Both the position numbers and the translations under genes were made by a program. Below the pieces are notes generated by a model. The model was not told the origin of the DNA, made no database searches, and saw nothing but the letters and a program-made list of their open reading frames with translations. Of a stretch of DNA of 64,000 bases, positions 1-12,948 are shown piece after piece (the first letter of the stretch is position 1; every line of letters starts with the position of its first letter). The stretch spans positions 32,730,183-32,794,182 of the forward strand of contig CM059560.1 in the NCBI GenBank assembly GCA_030386875.1, in the 5' to 3' direction. This stretch comes from Morinoia aosen. Taxonomy: Eukaryota; Arthropoda; Malacostraca; Amphipoda; Talitridae.

Positions 1-1836
1 CCGGAACACAGAAAATCATCACTACGAGTCATGTACCTCTACTGAATTTCTGTACGTTTTGCACATGAACTAACCACGCAAAAAAAATTACAATGCAACT
101 GTTATACTACACTCACCAAATTCACACAAATTACAAAGCGATCATGTTGATCTCACCAAATTGTGATGTCACGAGAAATGTACCCTTCACCTCCTTGTTA
201 ACATTTCATTAATAGGAAGATCCGGCTCTCGGAGTTGAGGAATGGCACACCTCCAAAGAATGCATATACGACACAAAATTCATAGAAAATAATTGGCACT
301 GCTGTATATATACTAAAAAAAGAAAGGTACTCACCGGTGATCGCTGAACCACTTACGTAGCGCATTTTCTGGGCGCCCTCCGTGGTATTACGATGGATCG
401 CTTCTAATATTGTGGGGCATGATACACAGGATGAACTATGCTTAACATTTATAATTTCCAGCTATACGTAATACAAACATTAATGAGCGCACACACAATG
501 AATGGTGTTAGGAATAATGCTAATTAAGTAATGAAATCAAATAGCATACGTCAAATGACTTACATCACATAATTACACAGAAATATTGGCTGGCCGGCCG
601 CCGCTAAGTTTGCAAGAGTTACACATGAGAATTCATCTATCCTGTCCTATTTCTCTCTCAGTTATTCCAGCAGTACAGTGAGCAATGGTCACTTCAACCA
701 CAAAATCGTCCGCGACTCGCTTCAGTTCAAAGGCCTATCTTATTCACTGTTCAGAAAATGTCTAGTGATGACGTTATTTTGCTTATTCCGCTTCAGAATA
801 TTCACACGTCGATTTCCCCTCAGTCGAGCTGATCAATCCTCAGACATATGACTCCGTCCCACCCTCCTCAAAGACGTTGCACTTAAATGTTCCATTAAAT
901 GATTCCCACGCTGGTCGGGGTTTTAATTTGCTCTCTTCCGCGGTTTATCTTCATACTTCGCGTCGCGGCGTCGGTTGGAGAACTCACTTTTGTTCGTTTC
1001 GCCGCCTATCCTATTTCATGAGGGTTGTCCTCTGTACTCATTTCGCCCAATCAGACCCTTCGAACTTCGAAGCGGCCCGCCTACCCCTTCCCTGTGCTAT
1101 GTCTTGGTACCCTTGCTTCCCACGTCCAAGCTCCTTCGTAAACGACCGTTGGCTTGTCGTCTCTATCGGCCTGAGTGTCTCGATTTATGTGTGACTATAA
1201 GGCGGCTTTGTTTTGCCCATTGGTACCCTTTTTCCGACCGTCTCAAGCTTCCCAAGGGCTCGCCCTAATGAAAGATTTGCCAACACCACAAAATAGACCC
1301 CTCCAGAAACAACACACAATGTAAACAGACATCGTTTGGCTCTCGCACCCTATCGCGGCCTCCTAACATTGCTAAGTTAAAAGAAAACATACAGGCATAA
1401 AAACATACATGTTGAAGCGACCCTCCTGTACTGCTGGGATTTTCTGAGATATTTGTAAGTACGCCGAACAAAGCCAAACATTTATTACACACAATTAAAA
1501 TTTTTTTCTAAATCCTCATTTTTAAATTCGCAAAAATTGATTATTCTTAACAGATTCCCGACAGCCGTGATCTCATCAGTGACCGTAGAGACACCACCAA
1601 CACTGTGCCTTATCACAGTACACAACACGGCACATACTTGTAACCGCTGCCACACGGTAATTTGGACAGCCAGAGACACGGCCTTTTCACTGTGCTAGCT
1701 GCCTCTTATCCAGCCCTGTCCTGAACTGCTGCGCAGTCGTACGCGCAGAAGGAGCTTGAGCATAAAAGGTTCAACGCAGACGAGCATATCATGAGCCCCC
1801 TGAAAACCAAGTTGAAGTGGCATTGAGTCTACTGCA
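1..1836. other. Non-coding stretch
   Basis: No recognisable gene, RNA or transposon. Reading frames here are short and carry no known motif. Confidence 0.4.
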
Positions 1837-1899
1837 ATGCCAACGTCTGGAATGAATACGAGCAATTGTAATTTATACGAGGGGAAAATTCCCCGTTTC

Positions 1900-2205
1900 T
1901 ACAGAACTACACCCTCACATACACCCACAACACCCACACTTCACCCAGAACTACACCCACACCTATACCCACAACACCCACAACACCCCCAACATCCACA
2001 ACTACACCCACACCTACACCCACAACACCCACAACATCCACAACACCCACAATACCCAGAACTACACCCACACATACACCCACAACACCCACACTACTCG
2101 TACACCCAGAACTACACCCACACCTACACCCACAACCCCCACAACACCCACTACACCCACAACAGCATCCACAACTACACCCACAACCACACCCACACCT
2201 CAGGG
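1900..2205. repeat. CA-rich degenerate minisatellite
   Basis: Tandem, imperfect copies of ACACCCACAAC-type words of about 9 to 18 bp. The plus-strand reading is His/Pro/Thr-rich (HPHLHPQHPQ), which is the expected translation of such a repeat and not evidence for a gene. Confidence 0.85.
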
Positions 2206-2309
2206 GGGTGAGGAGTGGAGCGGCGAGGGGAGTGTTGGGGGAGGAATGAGAGTAATTAGCCCTGAGGAATGTCTGCGTGCCGGAGTGGCATGTAGTGGTC
2301 CTTTGAAGG

Positions 2310-2520
2310 AGGGATGGTAGCGCGGTAGGGGAGGGAGCGGGGGAGCAGGACTACAGGGTAGGTCGGGATAACAGTTTGGGTCGGGAGAACAGTTTGGAGC
2401 AGGACAACAGGGTTGATCAGGATAACAGTTGGGAGTAGGACTACTGGGTAGTTCGGAATAACAGTTCGGGATAACAGGGAGGGTCAGGATAACAGAAAGG
2501 ATTAGGCTGTCAGGTTGGAG
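2310..2520. repeat. G-rich degenerate minisatellite
   Basis: Repeated words of the form GGATAACAG, GGAGAACAG and GGACTACAGG, spaced roughly 20 to 24 bp apart, with GGGT/GGTCGG linkers. The copies are diverged. Confidence 0.7.
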
Positions 2521-3899
2521 AGTGGTGAACGTTTGGTAGAAATAGGCTGCTCAATAATCTTCCCTGTGTTGATTTCAGTTGAAAAATAATCCATGGTTGA
2601 TGAGTACTGGAAAGTTATTTCACAGGCGATTCAACAATCAGAGACGCAGCAATTAGCACTCAACAATTAGCAAGGCAGCAAAAGCACCTGAGTCACCTGA
2701 CAATCGATGTCAGCGAGTCTCACCAAACTAAAATTCAGTCGTTTTCATGAGCCTTTTATTGGAACTTCAAGGTCCTGTCTCTTCAAAACGTTGGACATAA
2801 AATAAGGGGATCTCGTATAAAAAATTATTTGAGTCTATTATTTCACGTTAGGTTGAGAGAATGCGAAGTACGGTATGAAGATAATCCTGTCCTGCTCTGA
2901 TGAGGTTCAGTTCAATCAAACCTCGGATTTGTTCGCTAAATTTTACGCCAGCTTGAAAAAGTTGAGATTTAAAAGTCCGAGTTGCATACACACTCTACAG
3001 TCACGAGCGATCGTGTCCCTACCATAAGCCCGACGTTGAATTTTGCTGCACTTGAGTAAGCTGCAAAAGGACGAAACAAAGAGACAGAACGTCAGAAAGA
3101 TCCTTTGATCTCTGAGCAGCCATTAGGGTGCCCGCGGGTGGTGCAGAAAGGAAGGAGCATTTTGAAGTAGCGGCCATTTATTGATTTGGACTTGGGGCAT
3201 TGGCACGGTGCGGTCGGGAGTTCAGTTCTCGTTTTCAAACCCGTTTTCAAGTTCAAACCTGAAAACCTCTTACTTCAAGACCTGATGCAAGCCTATGCTA
3301 ACTATAATAGGGGGATTGAATTCTCCTACAGGTTCTTTTATGCTAATTTTTATGCGGTATTCACCAGCACATAAAATCTAGATAGACTTTTTTGCGCCAT
3401 GAAGAATGGGGAGTATATGCTGGACAAAACTAATGCTGCCGTGAGCACGATTGCCTAGGTTGATGCCGTTTTTACCTCTTATATATGATTCAATTATCTT
3501 ACTGAATACTAAACCTGTCCCTTATCTTTAATAATGACACTTATATATTATATTTCAGTCACTCCAACGAATCTCTCACACATCATTGTCACACAACTCA
3601 CAAGAGAAAGGAACTTGTGTCTTGGAGAGACACTGGCTAAGGTGAGGAAATTGTGCATGGGTGTTCTGTTGCCATATTGTTGCTCCGATGATGATTTTTT
3701 TACTAATTTATTAGCTTTTCTTTTGAAATACATCATGCGAAAAATATTAAGCCCCACTATTTTATTTCTTAGAAAGTCAACCTGCAGTCGAGTGAACTAT
3801 TCTGTTTTGCTCATATTTAACACCCGGTAGAACTGAGATGAAACTAATGAGCATTGGAAAATAAGAAAATTAAGTTCCTGCTAAATTCTATTTCACGTT
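2521..3899. other. Non-coding stretch
   Basis: Nothing recognised beyond short chance reading frames. Confidence 0.4.
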
Positions 3900-4270
3900 G
3901 ATTAAGTATAAGTTACTCTGAGTCGTTTAGAGATCAAGCCGGGTTACTCAGAAGGCATTCAAGATCATTTAGAGATTACGCGACTATTGGCGCAATTAAA
4001 GTTTCGATACTGAATCGCTAGTAATCCCTTCAACAATTACTATTATTACTCCTACCTTGCGATTACTTACATATCACGCCTAGAACATATAAAGATCCCA
4101 CCCGGTTTATTTTAAAGTTATTCCGAATCGCTCATAAAGCATTGCGTATTTTTAGATCATCTTGGATCACTCAAAGATAACTCCGGATCTTTTAGCGTCA
4201 CTCTAGACAACGTTGAGATAGCATCCGGATTCCTTAAAATTGACTCCACATTACCCAGAGTCCCTCAGAA
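3900..4270. repeat. Very degenerate tandem repeat
   Basis: Recurrent words such as GATCATTTAGAGATTAC, GATCACTCAAAGATAAC and CCGGATC at about 20 to 25 bp intervals suggest an old, heavily mutated minisatellite. Confidence 0.4.
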
Positions 4271-4555
4271 AAAACTCGAACACGCCATCACCATATTTTC
4301 AGAAGAGAATGCTGTTGAGCGGACGAAGTAAGGAGCACATCGGTCGCGTGAGAGCAGCACGACTGCGACGATGCCAAAAGCTCCATTCGAACATTAAACT
4401 CACGCAAGTTTGGGGCGAGACATTTTCTGACCCAGTTGAGCTGCAGCGCTTCAGTTAGCATACCAATGACGCAATATGCTCTGCGTAAGCGCCCTGACTT
4501 CCCAGATTAGTTCATACGTAAGGCGAGAGCGGCCTAACTTGTCCAGCCGGGGCTG

Positions 4556-4665
4556 GCGTGTGGCGGTGGTGGTGGTGTTGGGGGCGGTTTTGGTGGTGGT
4601 GGTGGTGGTGGCGGTGGCGGTGGTGGTGGCAAGGTGGGGGTGGCGGTGGCGGTGGCGGGGCACGG
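4556..4665. repeat. GGT/GGC simple repeat
   Basis: Low-complexity run of TGGTGG and TGGCGG triplets. Minus-strand translations are poly-Pro or poly-Thr and are artefacts of the repeat. Confidence 0.85.
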
Positions 4666-5236
4666 CAGGGGCAGGTCGCTGGACTGGCACCTTCTGGCCA
4701 GCGATCCCAAATTTAAACTTTCCAAATGAAATTTAATTACTAAAGCCTTCCAGCGTCAGGCAACACTGCTGCAAGACCTATTCAGCTGAGTTTCCAATTG
4801 CTAAATGGTTTATATAGTTGAAGTTCATTCGGAAATGCTAAATTTGTTACTTTTTGTTTTAAAAACGGCCAATCTGCCCACACGGCGGGAAGAAGAGGAA
4901 CACAAAAGAACTTCCAAGGCCACAGGTGCCTAAGTAATGCGCCGATAACCTTCTTTCTGAACTTTATTGAGAGCAGAGATTTATATATTTATGTGAGTCC
5001 ATTTGTGTGACATAAACTCATCAAACTTTTACCTGATTCGATTCATGTGTTGCAGTATTACCGGCCTGCTTAAAATGAAAGGTTATTTCTTATGCCCTCA
5101 TATATTTGTCGGGGACTGAATCATCTGTATATTCTGAATTTTCACTGCTGAATTTTCTAACTCTACCTTAAAAACTGCCCTCAGTTTTGGTGACACTGAT
5201 ACAGTAACGAAAAATAAGTACATTTTGACCTCTACC
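4666..5236. other. Non-coding stretch
   Basis: Nothing recognised between the GGT repeat and the large minisatellite. Confidence 0.4.
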
Positions 5237-7300
5237 TATAAATACCGGCGGCCAGCATCCCATATATGCCGTCGGCCAGCATCCCATATATGCCGGCGGC
5301 CAGCATCCCATATATGCCGGCGGCCAGCATCCCATATATGCCGGCAGCCAGCATCCCATATATGCCGGCGGCCAGCATCCCATATATGCCGGCGGCCAGC
5401 ATCCCATATATGCCGGCAGCCAGCATCCCATATATGCCGGCGGCCAGCATCCCATATATGCCGGCGGCCAGCATCCCATATATGCCGGCAGCCAGCATCC
5501 CATATATGCCGGCGGCCAGCATCCCATATATGCCGGCGGCCAGCATCCCATATATGCCGGCGGCCAGCATCCCATATATGCCGGCGGCCAGCATCCCATA
5601 TATGCCGGCGGCCAGCATCCCATATATGCCGGCGGCCAGCATCCCATATATGCCGGCGGCCAGCATCCCATATATGCCGGCGGCCAGCATCCCATAAATA
5701 CCGGCGGCCAGCATCCCATATATGCCGGCGGCCAGCATCCCCTATATGCCGGCAGCCAGCATCCCATATATGCCGGCGGCCAGCATCCCATATATGCCGC
5801 CGGCCAGCATCCCATATATGCCGGCGGCCAGCATCCCATATATGCCGGCGGCCAGCATCCCATATATGCCGGCGGCCAGCATCCCATATATGCCGGCGGC
5901 CAGCATCCCATACATGCCGGCGGCCAGCATCCCATACATGCCGGCGGCCAGCATCCCATATATGCCGGCGGCCAGCATCCCATATATGCCGGCGGCCAGC
6001 ATCCCATATATGCCGGCGGCCAGCATCCCATAAATACCGGCGGCCAGCATCCCATATATGCCGGCGGCCAGCATCCCATATATGCCGGCGGCCAGCATCC
6101 CGTATATGCCGGCGGCCAGCATCCCATATATGCCGGCGGCCAGCATCCCATATATGCCGGCGGCCAGCATCCCATATATGCCGGCGGCCAGCATCCCATA
6201 TATGCCGGCGGCCAGCATCCCATATATGCCGGCGGCCAGCATCCCATAAATACCGGCGGCCAGCTTCCCATATATGCCGGCGGCCAGCATCCCATATATG
6301 CCGGCGGCCAGCATCCCATAAATACCGGCGGCCAGCATCCCATAAATACCGGCGGCCAGCATCCCATATATGCCGGCGGCCAGCATCCCATAAATACCGG
6401 CGGCCAGCATCCCATATATGCCGGCGGCCAGCATCCCATAAATACCGGCGGCCAGCATCCCATATATGCCGGCGGCCAGCATCCCATAAATACCGGCGGC
6501 CAGCATCCCATAAATACCGGCGGCCAGCATCCCATATATGCCGGCGGCCAGCATCCCATAAATACCGGCGGCCAGCATCCCATATATGCCGGCGGCCAGC
6601 ATCCCATAAATACCGGCGGCCAGCATCCCATATATGCCGGCAGCCAGCATCCCATATATGCCGGCGGCCAGCATCCCATATATGCCGGCGGCCAGCATCC
6701 CATATATTCCGGCGGCCAGCATCCCAAATATGCCGGCGGCCAGCATCCCATATATGCCGGTGGCCAGCATCCCATAAATACCGGCGGCCAGCATCCCATA
6801 AATACTGGCGGCCAGCATCCCATATATGCCGGCGGCCAGCATCCCATAAATACCGGCGGCCAGCATCCCATATATGCCGGCGGCCAGCATCCCATAAATA
6901 CCGGCGGCCAGCATCCCATATATGCCGGCAGCCAGCATCCCATATATGCCGTCGGCCAGCATCCCATATATGCCGGCAGCCAGCATCCCATATATTCCGG
7001 CGGCCAGCATCCCATATATGCCGGCGGCCAGCATCCCATATATGCCGGCGGCCAGCATCCCATATATGCCGGCGGCCAGCATCCCATATATGCCGGCGGC
7101 CAGCATCCCATAAATACCGGCGGCCAGCATCCCATATATGCCGGCGGCCAGCATCCCATAAATACCGGCGGCCAGCATCCCATATATGCCGGCGGCCAGC
7201 ATCCCATAAATACCGGCGGCCAGCATCCCATAAATACCGGCGGCCAGCATCCCATAAATACCGGCGGCCAGCATCCCATAAATACCGGCGGCCAGCCTCC
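5237..7300. repeat. 24-bp minisatellite, about 86 copies
   Basis: A long head-to-tail array of a 24-bp unit built around GGCCAGCATCCCATATATG followed by CCGGC. Two main variants occur: TATATG and TAAATA at the same place in the unit. The first half of the array is almost all TATATG; from about 6240 rightward the two variants are interspersed, often alternating. Rarer single-base variants (CCGGCAGCC, CCGTCGGCC, TACATG, TATATTCC) recur in both halves. Each unit contains the palindromes CATATATG and GCCGGC. Because 24 is a multiple of three, long open frames exist on both strands; their 8-residue periods (for example RRPASHIC and GCWPPAYM) mirror the DNA unit. I see no independent evidence that any is translated. 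Confidence 0.97.
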
Positions 7301-7494
7301 TCCATGCGTAAGTTGACATCAGCAAGTCAAATCTCAACTGAGCGCCCGTTGCAACAAAACAATTGGCTTGCGACATCGCACGGCGCCGCTTTATTTGCTT
7401 CTTACTCTACAGCTCGTGAATATCAAACGCAAGTTTCTATTGACTTCTACTTCGCCTGAAGCTCAAGGCGACAGCTGACCTTCGGCGGCTTGAT

Positions 7495-7790
7495 GGCTTG
7501 AGGCGAAATACTCGTACGTCCCGGACACGACGCATGACGTACGATAAGGACGTGAGCAGGACGCACAATCTACATTCTGCGCATGACGCACGGATCGAGT
7601 GCACATGGGTGTGGAGCGTGACACACGATATGTAAATGGATGCGGTGTATGGCGCACGATGTACGTACGGGTATGTGAACGTACTGCATGGTGTAGGCAT
7701 GAAAACGATGCGTGGATAACCATTGTGCATAGCTCATGACGCAGGATATGCTCGTGGACATGTTGTATGACCTACGAGATGTAAGTGACA
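7495..7790. repeat. Degenerate minisatellite, about 40-bp unit
   Basis: Copies of a diverged word (GACGCACGATATGTA, GGCGCACGATGTACGTACGG, GACGCAGGATATGCTCGTGG) recur about every 40 bp. It lies just right of the 24-bp array and has a different sequence. Confidence 0.6.
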
Positions 7791-8524
7791 CTCTCTTCTT
7801 TTTAATCAGTTTTGTTTTCGAGTCTGGGGAAAAAATTACAAACGTTAATCGTAGTGCTATTTGAGTAGAATTGTAATGATTTGGGCGATCAGCATTGTGA
7901 AAAAATGCAATGAAAACTCATGGGAAAATTTATAACAATAATTATTCTTCATGCTTTGTGAGAACCCATGACCTACCGGTGAACAGGTTCTGCTGAGTTA
8001 TATTCAAACCATTTCCAAATCCATGATGGGCTGGGTGCCTCATGGGGAGCGCTCAAATTTTATTTGAAAAAAGCTAGGTCTTGATAACATTTGCTAAAAA
8101 ACAGCTCGTAGAATGACAAAGTTGACTAGAAGGAACTCACGCTACAGCCGTGACGACGTAAATTGTTTCAGAATCTTGCCTCTAAAGAGCAGCGCAACTT
8201 CGGAGCTGCGCTCGTCAGGCCGCGGTAGCAACACAATAACAAGACACTTTGTGACGCACTCGAGTGTCTACGACTTATGACTTCTCCGTCGCTCCTGAAA
8301 AACACTTGTGATGCACGTAATTAATCTGTGGATTGCATGCGTCGTAAGGAAATGCATTGAAATTTAAAATTTCCCATAAATGCCCGTGGCTTGAAGAAAT
8401 AAATAGCGCTAGGCATGCAGAACAATTTCAGCTGCTTGGAAAGGTGATGAATTTCCTCGTGAACTTCTTCAATTATCCAGCTCAATCTTCGCCCTTCATC
8501 GGACGTTTTGGTCCACTGTTGAAA
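7791..8524. other. Non-coding stretch
   Basis: Nothing recognised. Confidence 0.4.
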
Positions 8525-8703
8525 AAAGCCTCCATATATTGTATTTCTTGTTAAATTTGTACCCAAGTGCGTGCTTTTGAGTTCACTACCGAGTGGCAGC
8601 TCCTTCCTCATTCTAATGTCGGTCATTACCTGATGCCAGAATAAGTCTAATGATGGTGGTTATAATAACCGTAATATGAGTAGAAAGTGCTGACGTTGAA
8701 GGG
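8525..8703 (+). mobile_element. Decayed MITE copy related to 36184-36404
   Basis: This stretch aligns along its length with the better preserved MITE at 36184-36404. Shared blocks include ATATATTGTATTTCTTGTT, GAGTGGCAG, GTAATATGAGTA and the right end GACGTTGAAGGG followed by TTAA at 8704-8707. The left terminus is not clearly preserved. Confidence 0.75.
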
Positions 8704-8707
8704 TTAA

Positions 8708-10639
8708 GTGTTCGTGGTGGTTAATTATGTTCGCCCTTCATTGCAACTATTTAACATGGATTAAAATCTGATGATATTGTTTCAATGTTTGCTTGCTCGT
8801 TACCTTCCCCACTGGTTACAGTAATGAGATAGGGTAAAGTTCAACACCCTGCTTTAAGTTAACGAAAAATTCAACTCCAAATTCGAGCTTCAGGTAATAC
8901 AAATCTGTCACTATTACGCAAGAAGATACTCTCATTCATCTCAGTCCAACTTATCGTATCAATTCCATTCTATAGTATAGCTATACCTGTCAAAAAAAAA
9001 GGATTTGGTATTTTCGTTCGACAAATCTTACAGCTGTGCATGACAAACAAATATATCCATCCTAATAGTACCCGTAATTTAAATGTTTTTGTATAGGGTG
9101 GGCTAGAAGTAAATCACACTTTTAATTTGCTAGCTGAGTAAATAAGATACCGAACCAACAAAACGAGCAAGCAAAAACTGTGGATCATTATTTATTATTA
9201 TGAAACTGTGTATCAAACGAATGTAAACTGCATTGAAGGAAGAACTAATTTATGATGAATGATATTATTCAAATTACAACGTAACATCAATCCTAAATTT
9301 TTATCTTGCTGAAATATTTTTTTCTGTTTCCATTAGGATCTCAAAGTCAAAGTCTGATGAACTCTTCATCACTGCAGTAATGAAACATATGAGTGAAGCT
9401 TGCGTATCCAATATATATGGTTGAGCAACACACTAAGTACATGAAATTCTCCATAAATTTAATGTGCTCACTGAGATGTCCATTGCGTGCAAAAAAATAT
9501 ATAAATTTATTTATTTAAGGAGACCCCTGGCGTCGTTAACGTTTCGAGTTGAGTGAGGCCTATGTGTGGTCTGCTTTCAAGTGTGCAATTTGGAGAGGGG
9601 ATGCGAGAGGCTCTGTTTGAAGTGTTACCATAGTTGTGTGTTTGAGTGATGGCTGAGTGCGATTGATGCTATTGATGAATATGATCGGTGAATATGAGTG
9701 GCTCCATAGTTATACCTGGCGTCAACACCTGGCGTCATAAAGATATATGCTGTCCGTGGAAATATTCACTTTACGAAAGATATTTCACAATGTACAGGTC
9801 CTTCAACACGTTTTTACACACATGTTTTCAATATATTTTGAATCAATTTTTACTTATGCGAAAAGTACAATTGTCAACCAGCGTCTAGGTTAAACACCTA
9901 ACCATACAAACAACCAGACCCAACTGGTAACAGATTATTTGAATAGTATACATTTGAAACGCTGAAAATCGTATTTTTGGGTTGACTGCTTGATTGCTTG
10001 CCACCATCAAGTAATTACACAGCAAAAACTCAACTGCAAGCAGTCAGTAACAATTAAGGTGGTGAGTTCAATACCCTATGTCTAGTACCATAGAGGGAAA
10101 TTCAACTTCTTTTTCATATCGTAGATAATTTCAGTGAGTCATCAATTCGTTCAGAGAAATCCCCGCTCTTCTTGGCCCAATCAAAGCTGTATTGTGGATA
10201 CGGCCTGCCATTGTTATCCATTTTTCAGAATGTATTTCTCAATTTTTTTGTTCAAAAAAGAAATTTAGCTGGATTTATTTTAGTTGCTACCTGAATTTCT
10301 TAGTTTTTCTGTTTTTTCAATTATTTTACTCACGCATGATTTTTAATCATTTTTAGCTTAGTGCACCACGTGCATCAGTCCTGTATGGTGAAGTGTTTAA
10401 TTTGTACATCCAATTGCCTTGTTGAGTGAACCCTGGCTTCGCACTCTACCGAGACTGACGAGACACTTGCTTGCAAAACTGCCATAATTGCAGTTGCCTA
10501 ATTTCCAAAGGTTCCTTTTCTGATTGGAAAATTAAATAAATGTTTTTTGTTGGTTTAATCAGAAAGATTTAGCGATGCTTCTTTCTCAATTTTCAGAGAA
10601 GTTCCATCACGTTTGCGTTATGCTTAATTCAATTTTAGA
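8708..10639. other. Non-coding stretch
   Basis: AT-rich DNA with no recognised gene, RNA or transposon. Confidence 0.4.
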
Positions 10640-10872
10640 TGCATCCACGCTCACTACTCACACTCGTAACTCATACATATTCACTCACACCTCAGGCTCA
10701 TTTTTCACTCACAACTCATGTTCACGACTCAAGACCATTATTAACGCTTAGCCCTCGCATTCACTGCTCTTACCCACCACTCGTATTTATCACTCATATT
10801 CACCAATCATATTCATCAATCCCATTCACAGCTCGCACTCAGCCATCACTCAAACACACAACTCTAACACCA
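10640..10872. repeat. Degenerate ACTCA-type repeat
   Basis: Imperfect tandem words such as ACTCACACTC, ACTCATATTCACC and TTCACAGCTCGCACTC. The His/Ser/Thr-rich plus-strand reading frame over it is a consequence of the repeat. Confidence 0.6.
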
Positions 10873-12837
10873 CATCAAACAGAGCCTTTCGGACCCTCTC
10901 CAAATTGCGTCCTTGACAGCAGAGCCACACATACGCCTCATTCAACTCCAAACGTTAACAATAAAACCTCGTAGAAAACTTTATCCGTTTTTAGCTATTG
11001 CAGTTGTGATCGAGGTATCATATCTACACTCGCTCTCCTTGAGCTCCGACCGTGATTTTCATCTCGCTTCTCATCAAAGCTTTTTGTTCTCTAGTTAACG
11101 CAACATTTATGAGGAAGACAAACCGCTCATAAGTGTGGTTTGAAGGAATTTGCGTAAATGTAATGCATTTGTTTTGATTCGAATACGATATGTTTTGAGT
11201 TCTCCACATTTCAAACTCGTTAGCTAACTTTAGGTCATGTGGCTCCCTCCGTGCATTCGTGAGCCGAGCCGCGTAAAAGCGCTCGTCGAGTCTGAGCAAT
11301 CGCACTTTGACAGCACGGCCCGCCGATAGCACTGGACTAGTAAGCTCCGATCCCCAGTAAAACTGATAGAAACATTTCAGCCTTTCCTTCCCTACCTGAC
11401 AACAGCGGTAGCTCCAGTTTTGGGGCTTACAGTCAGCTTATTCGAATAGCACGTTAAAAATCTCATCCGCCAATTCACCTCGAGGATTTATCCGCCACCA
11501 TTTTTTTTCGGGCATGTTTATGAGCAAACCCACAGGTCTCTGAATTTCGGCGTGAGCTTGGCTCCAATAATTGGATAAAATTTGTAAAGCTCTTATCGAT
11601 TGCGATCTTGGACACTAGCCATCGTCCAGCATTGTTCGTCTCACCCTCAAGGCAAATTTGGCTCCCATCTTAAGTAAATACTTGCGTGCATGTGAGCAGC
11701 CGCTTCAGCGAGCTGAGAGAATTGTGAGCGCTCCTAGTAACATTATCATGCACATACACGTGCGTACAAATGTATCTGCTCCATGTAATTAGGGCATACG
11801 ACGTTTTTTGAAGTTTTGAAGCCTTTGTTAACCGTCGATTGTTTATCGATGTGGTGAAGCTTGAAAGTTCTTATGGACTAGAAGAAGGTTTGATACTTTT
11901 TTCCTTTAACAAAATTCAACAGAAATTTACTTGCGATGATAAATATTACGCAACCAATAGGACGTCCCCACAAACCTGAAAAGAGTAAATTTTTCATTTA
12001 AAGGAAATACATTATTAGCATGAGATTTCTACCAACATCCAATGTCGAGAAATAGATTTTAATTTTTTTAAATAACCTGAACTTTATAAACTCAACTTAT
12101 TTTTCTACAGATCCTACAATGGTTTGAAGTTACATTCTTACCGCCTTGTTATTTTCGTAATTCCTACATAGATAACATAAACAGATAACCTCATTTAACG
12201 TTGGAAACTGAATTTAAGACAAAGCAGTGAACATGGTTAGTATTCAGTAAGCGTCTCAAATTCTATTCAAATAAAGCCCTCAATTACATCGAAATTTTGG
12301 TCAGGAGAAAAACACTATGGCAAATAAAATACGACCGCAATTTTAAGGATACAGGAAAAGATTCGTTTCAGAATAAATTTGCTTTCAGCAAGCAAGTTAG
12401 CATTAATTATAGATTTTATTTGGAACTTTGAGCTTGGCGGAAAACGGTACCTGTTGTGGGCACGCTACGCTAGCAGCCACCTCACTGCCCAGGCCAGCCG
12501 CTCGCCGCTCTTTCCTCGAGTCTCAAAGCTGGAAACAAACAATGATAATTAAGATACAGGCACCTGATCCTTATTTTATTGAGAAAAGAATTAACGTAAT
12601 TAGTTCTAATTTGTTTGAAGAGCCGCCATCAAGTATGCGACCCATCAATATATTGCTCAGAGAATGAATAATAATGGTTCGAGTCCTAAAGAAGTCTCCA
12701 TAATATAAATGACAGGGGTTCAGAAACTTTAGGGGTTTGACATGTCCGGGAAGCTTCCTCACCTCAAGGCAGATCACCTCGAAGAGTAGATACCCTGGTA
12801 GTGGATTTACGTCCGCCTGTTCCCAGTCTAGTAAGTG
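10873..12837. other. Non-coding stretch
   Basis: Nothing recognised. Confidence 0.4.
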
Positions 12838-12948
12838 GAGCAGGCGCTCGGCTGAAGCCGAGCGCCTCCAGCAGGTAAGTACGGAGCAGCGTGGAAGCCG
12901 AGCGCCTCCAGCAGGTAAGTACGTCGAGCGCCTCCAGCAGGTAAATAA
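12838..12948. repeat. Hairpin plus three direct repeats containing CAGGTAAGTA
   Basis: A perfect inverted repeat (AGGCGCTCGGCT at 12842-12853 and its complement at 12856-12867, 2-bp loop) is followed by three direct copies of GAGCGCCTCCAGCAGGTAA. The first two copies continue as GTAAGTACG, the third as GTAAATAA. CAG|GTAAGT is the consensus eukaryotic 5' splice donor, so the repeat multiplies a donor-like site. Whether it is spliced cannot be seen. Confidence 0.8.

Noticed and set aside
1837-2211. His/Pro-rich 124-codon frame
   Set aside because: Translation of a CA-rich simple repeat.
5237-7300. CRISPR-like array
   Set aside because: Units are head-to-tail without unique spacers, and the DNA is eukaryotic.
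5168-7459. Very long reading frames (up to 744 codons) on both strands over the 24-bp array
   Set aside because: They follow from a 24-bp unit without stops; several overlapping frames are equally open and their periods mirror the DNA, so none is specifically supported as a gene.
9530-9550. GTTTCGAGTTGAGTG as a third hammerhead-like remnant (minus strand CGAAACGTTAACG)
   Set aside because: No CTGANGA at the right distance.
12660-12700. Possible tRNA (GGTTCGAGTCC resembles a B box)
   Set aside because: No A box at the expected distance and no cloverleaf could be built.
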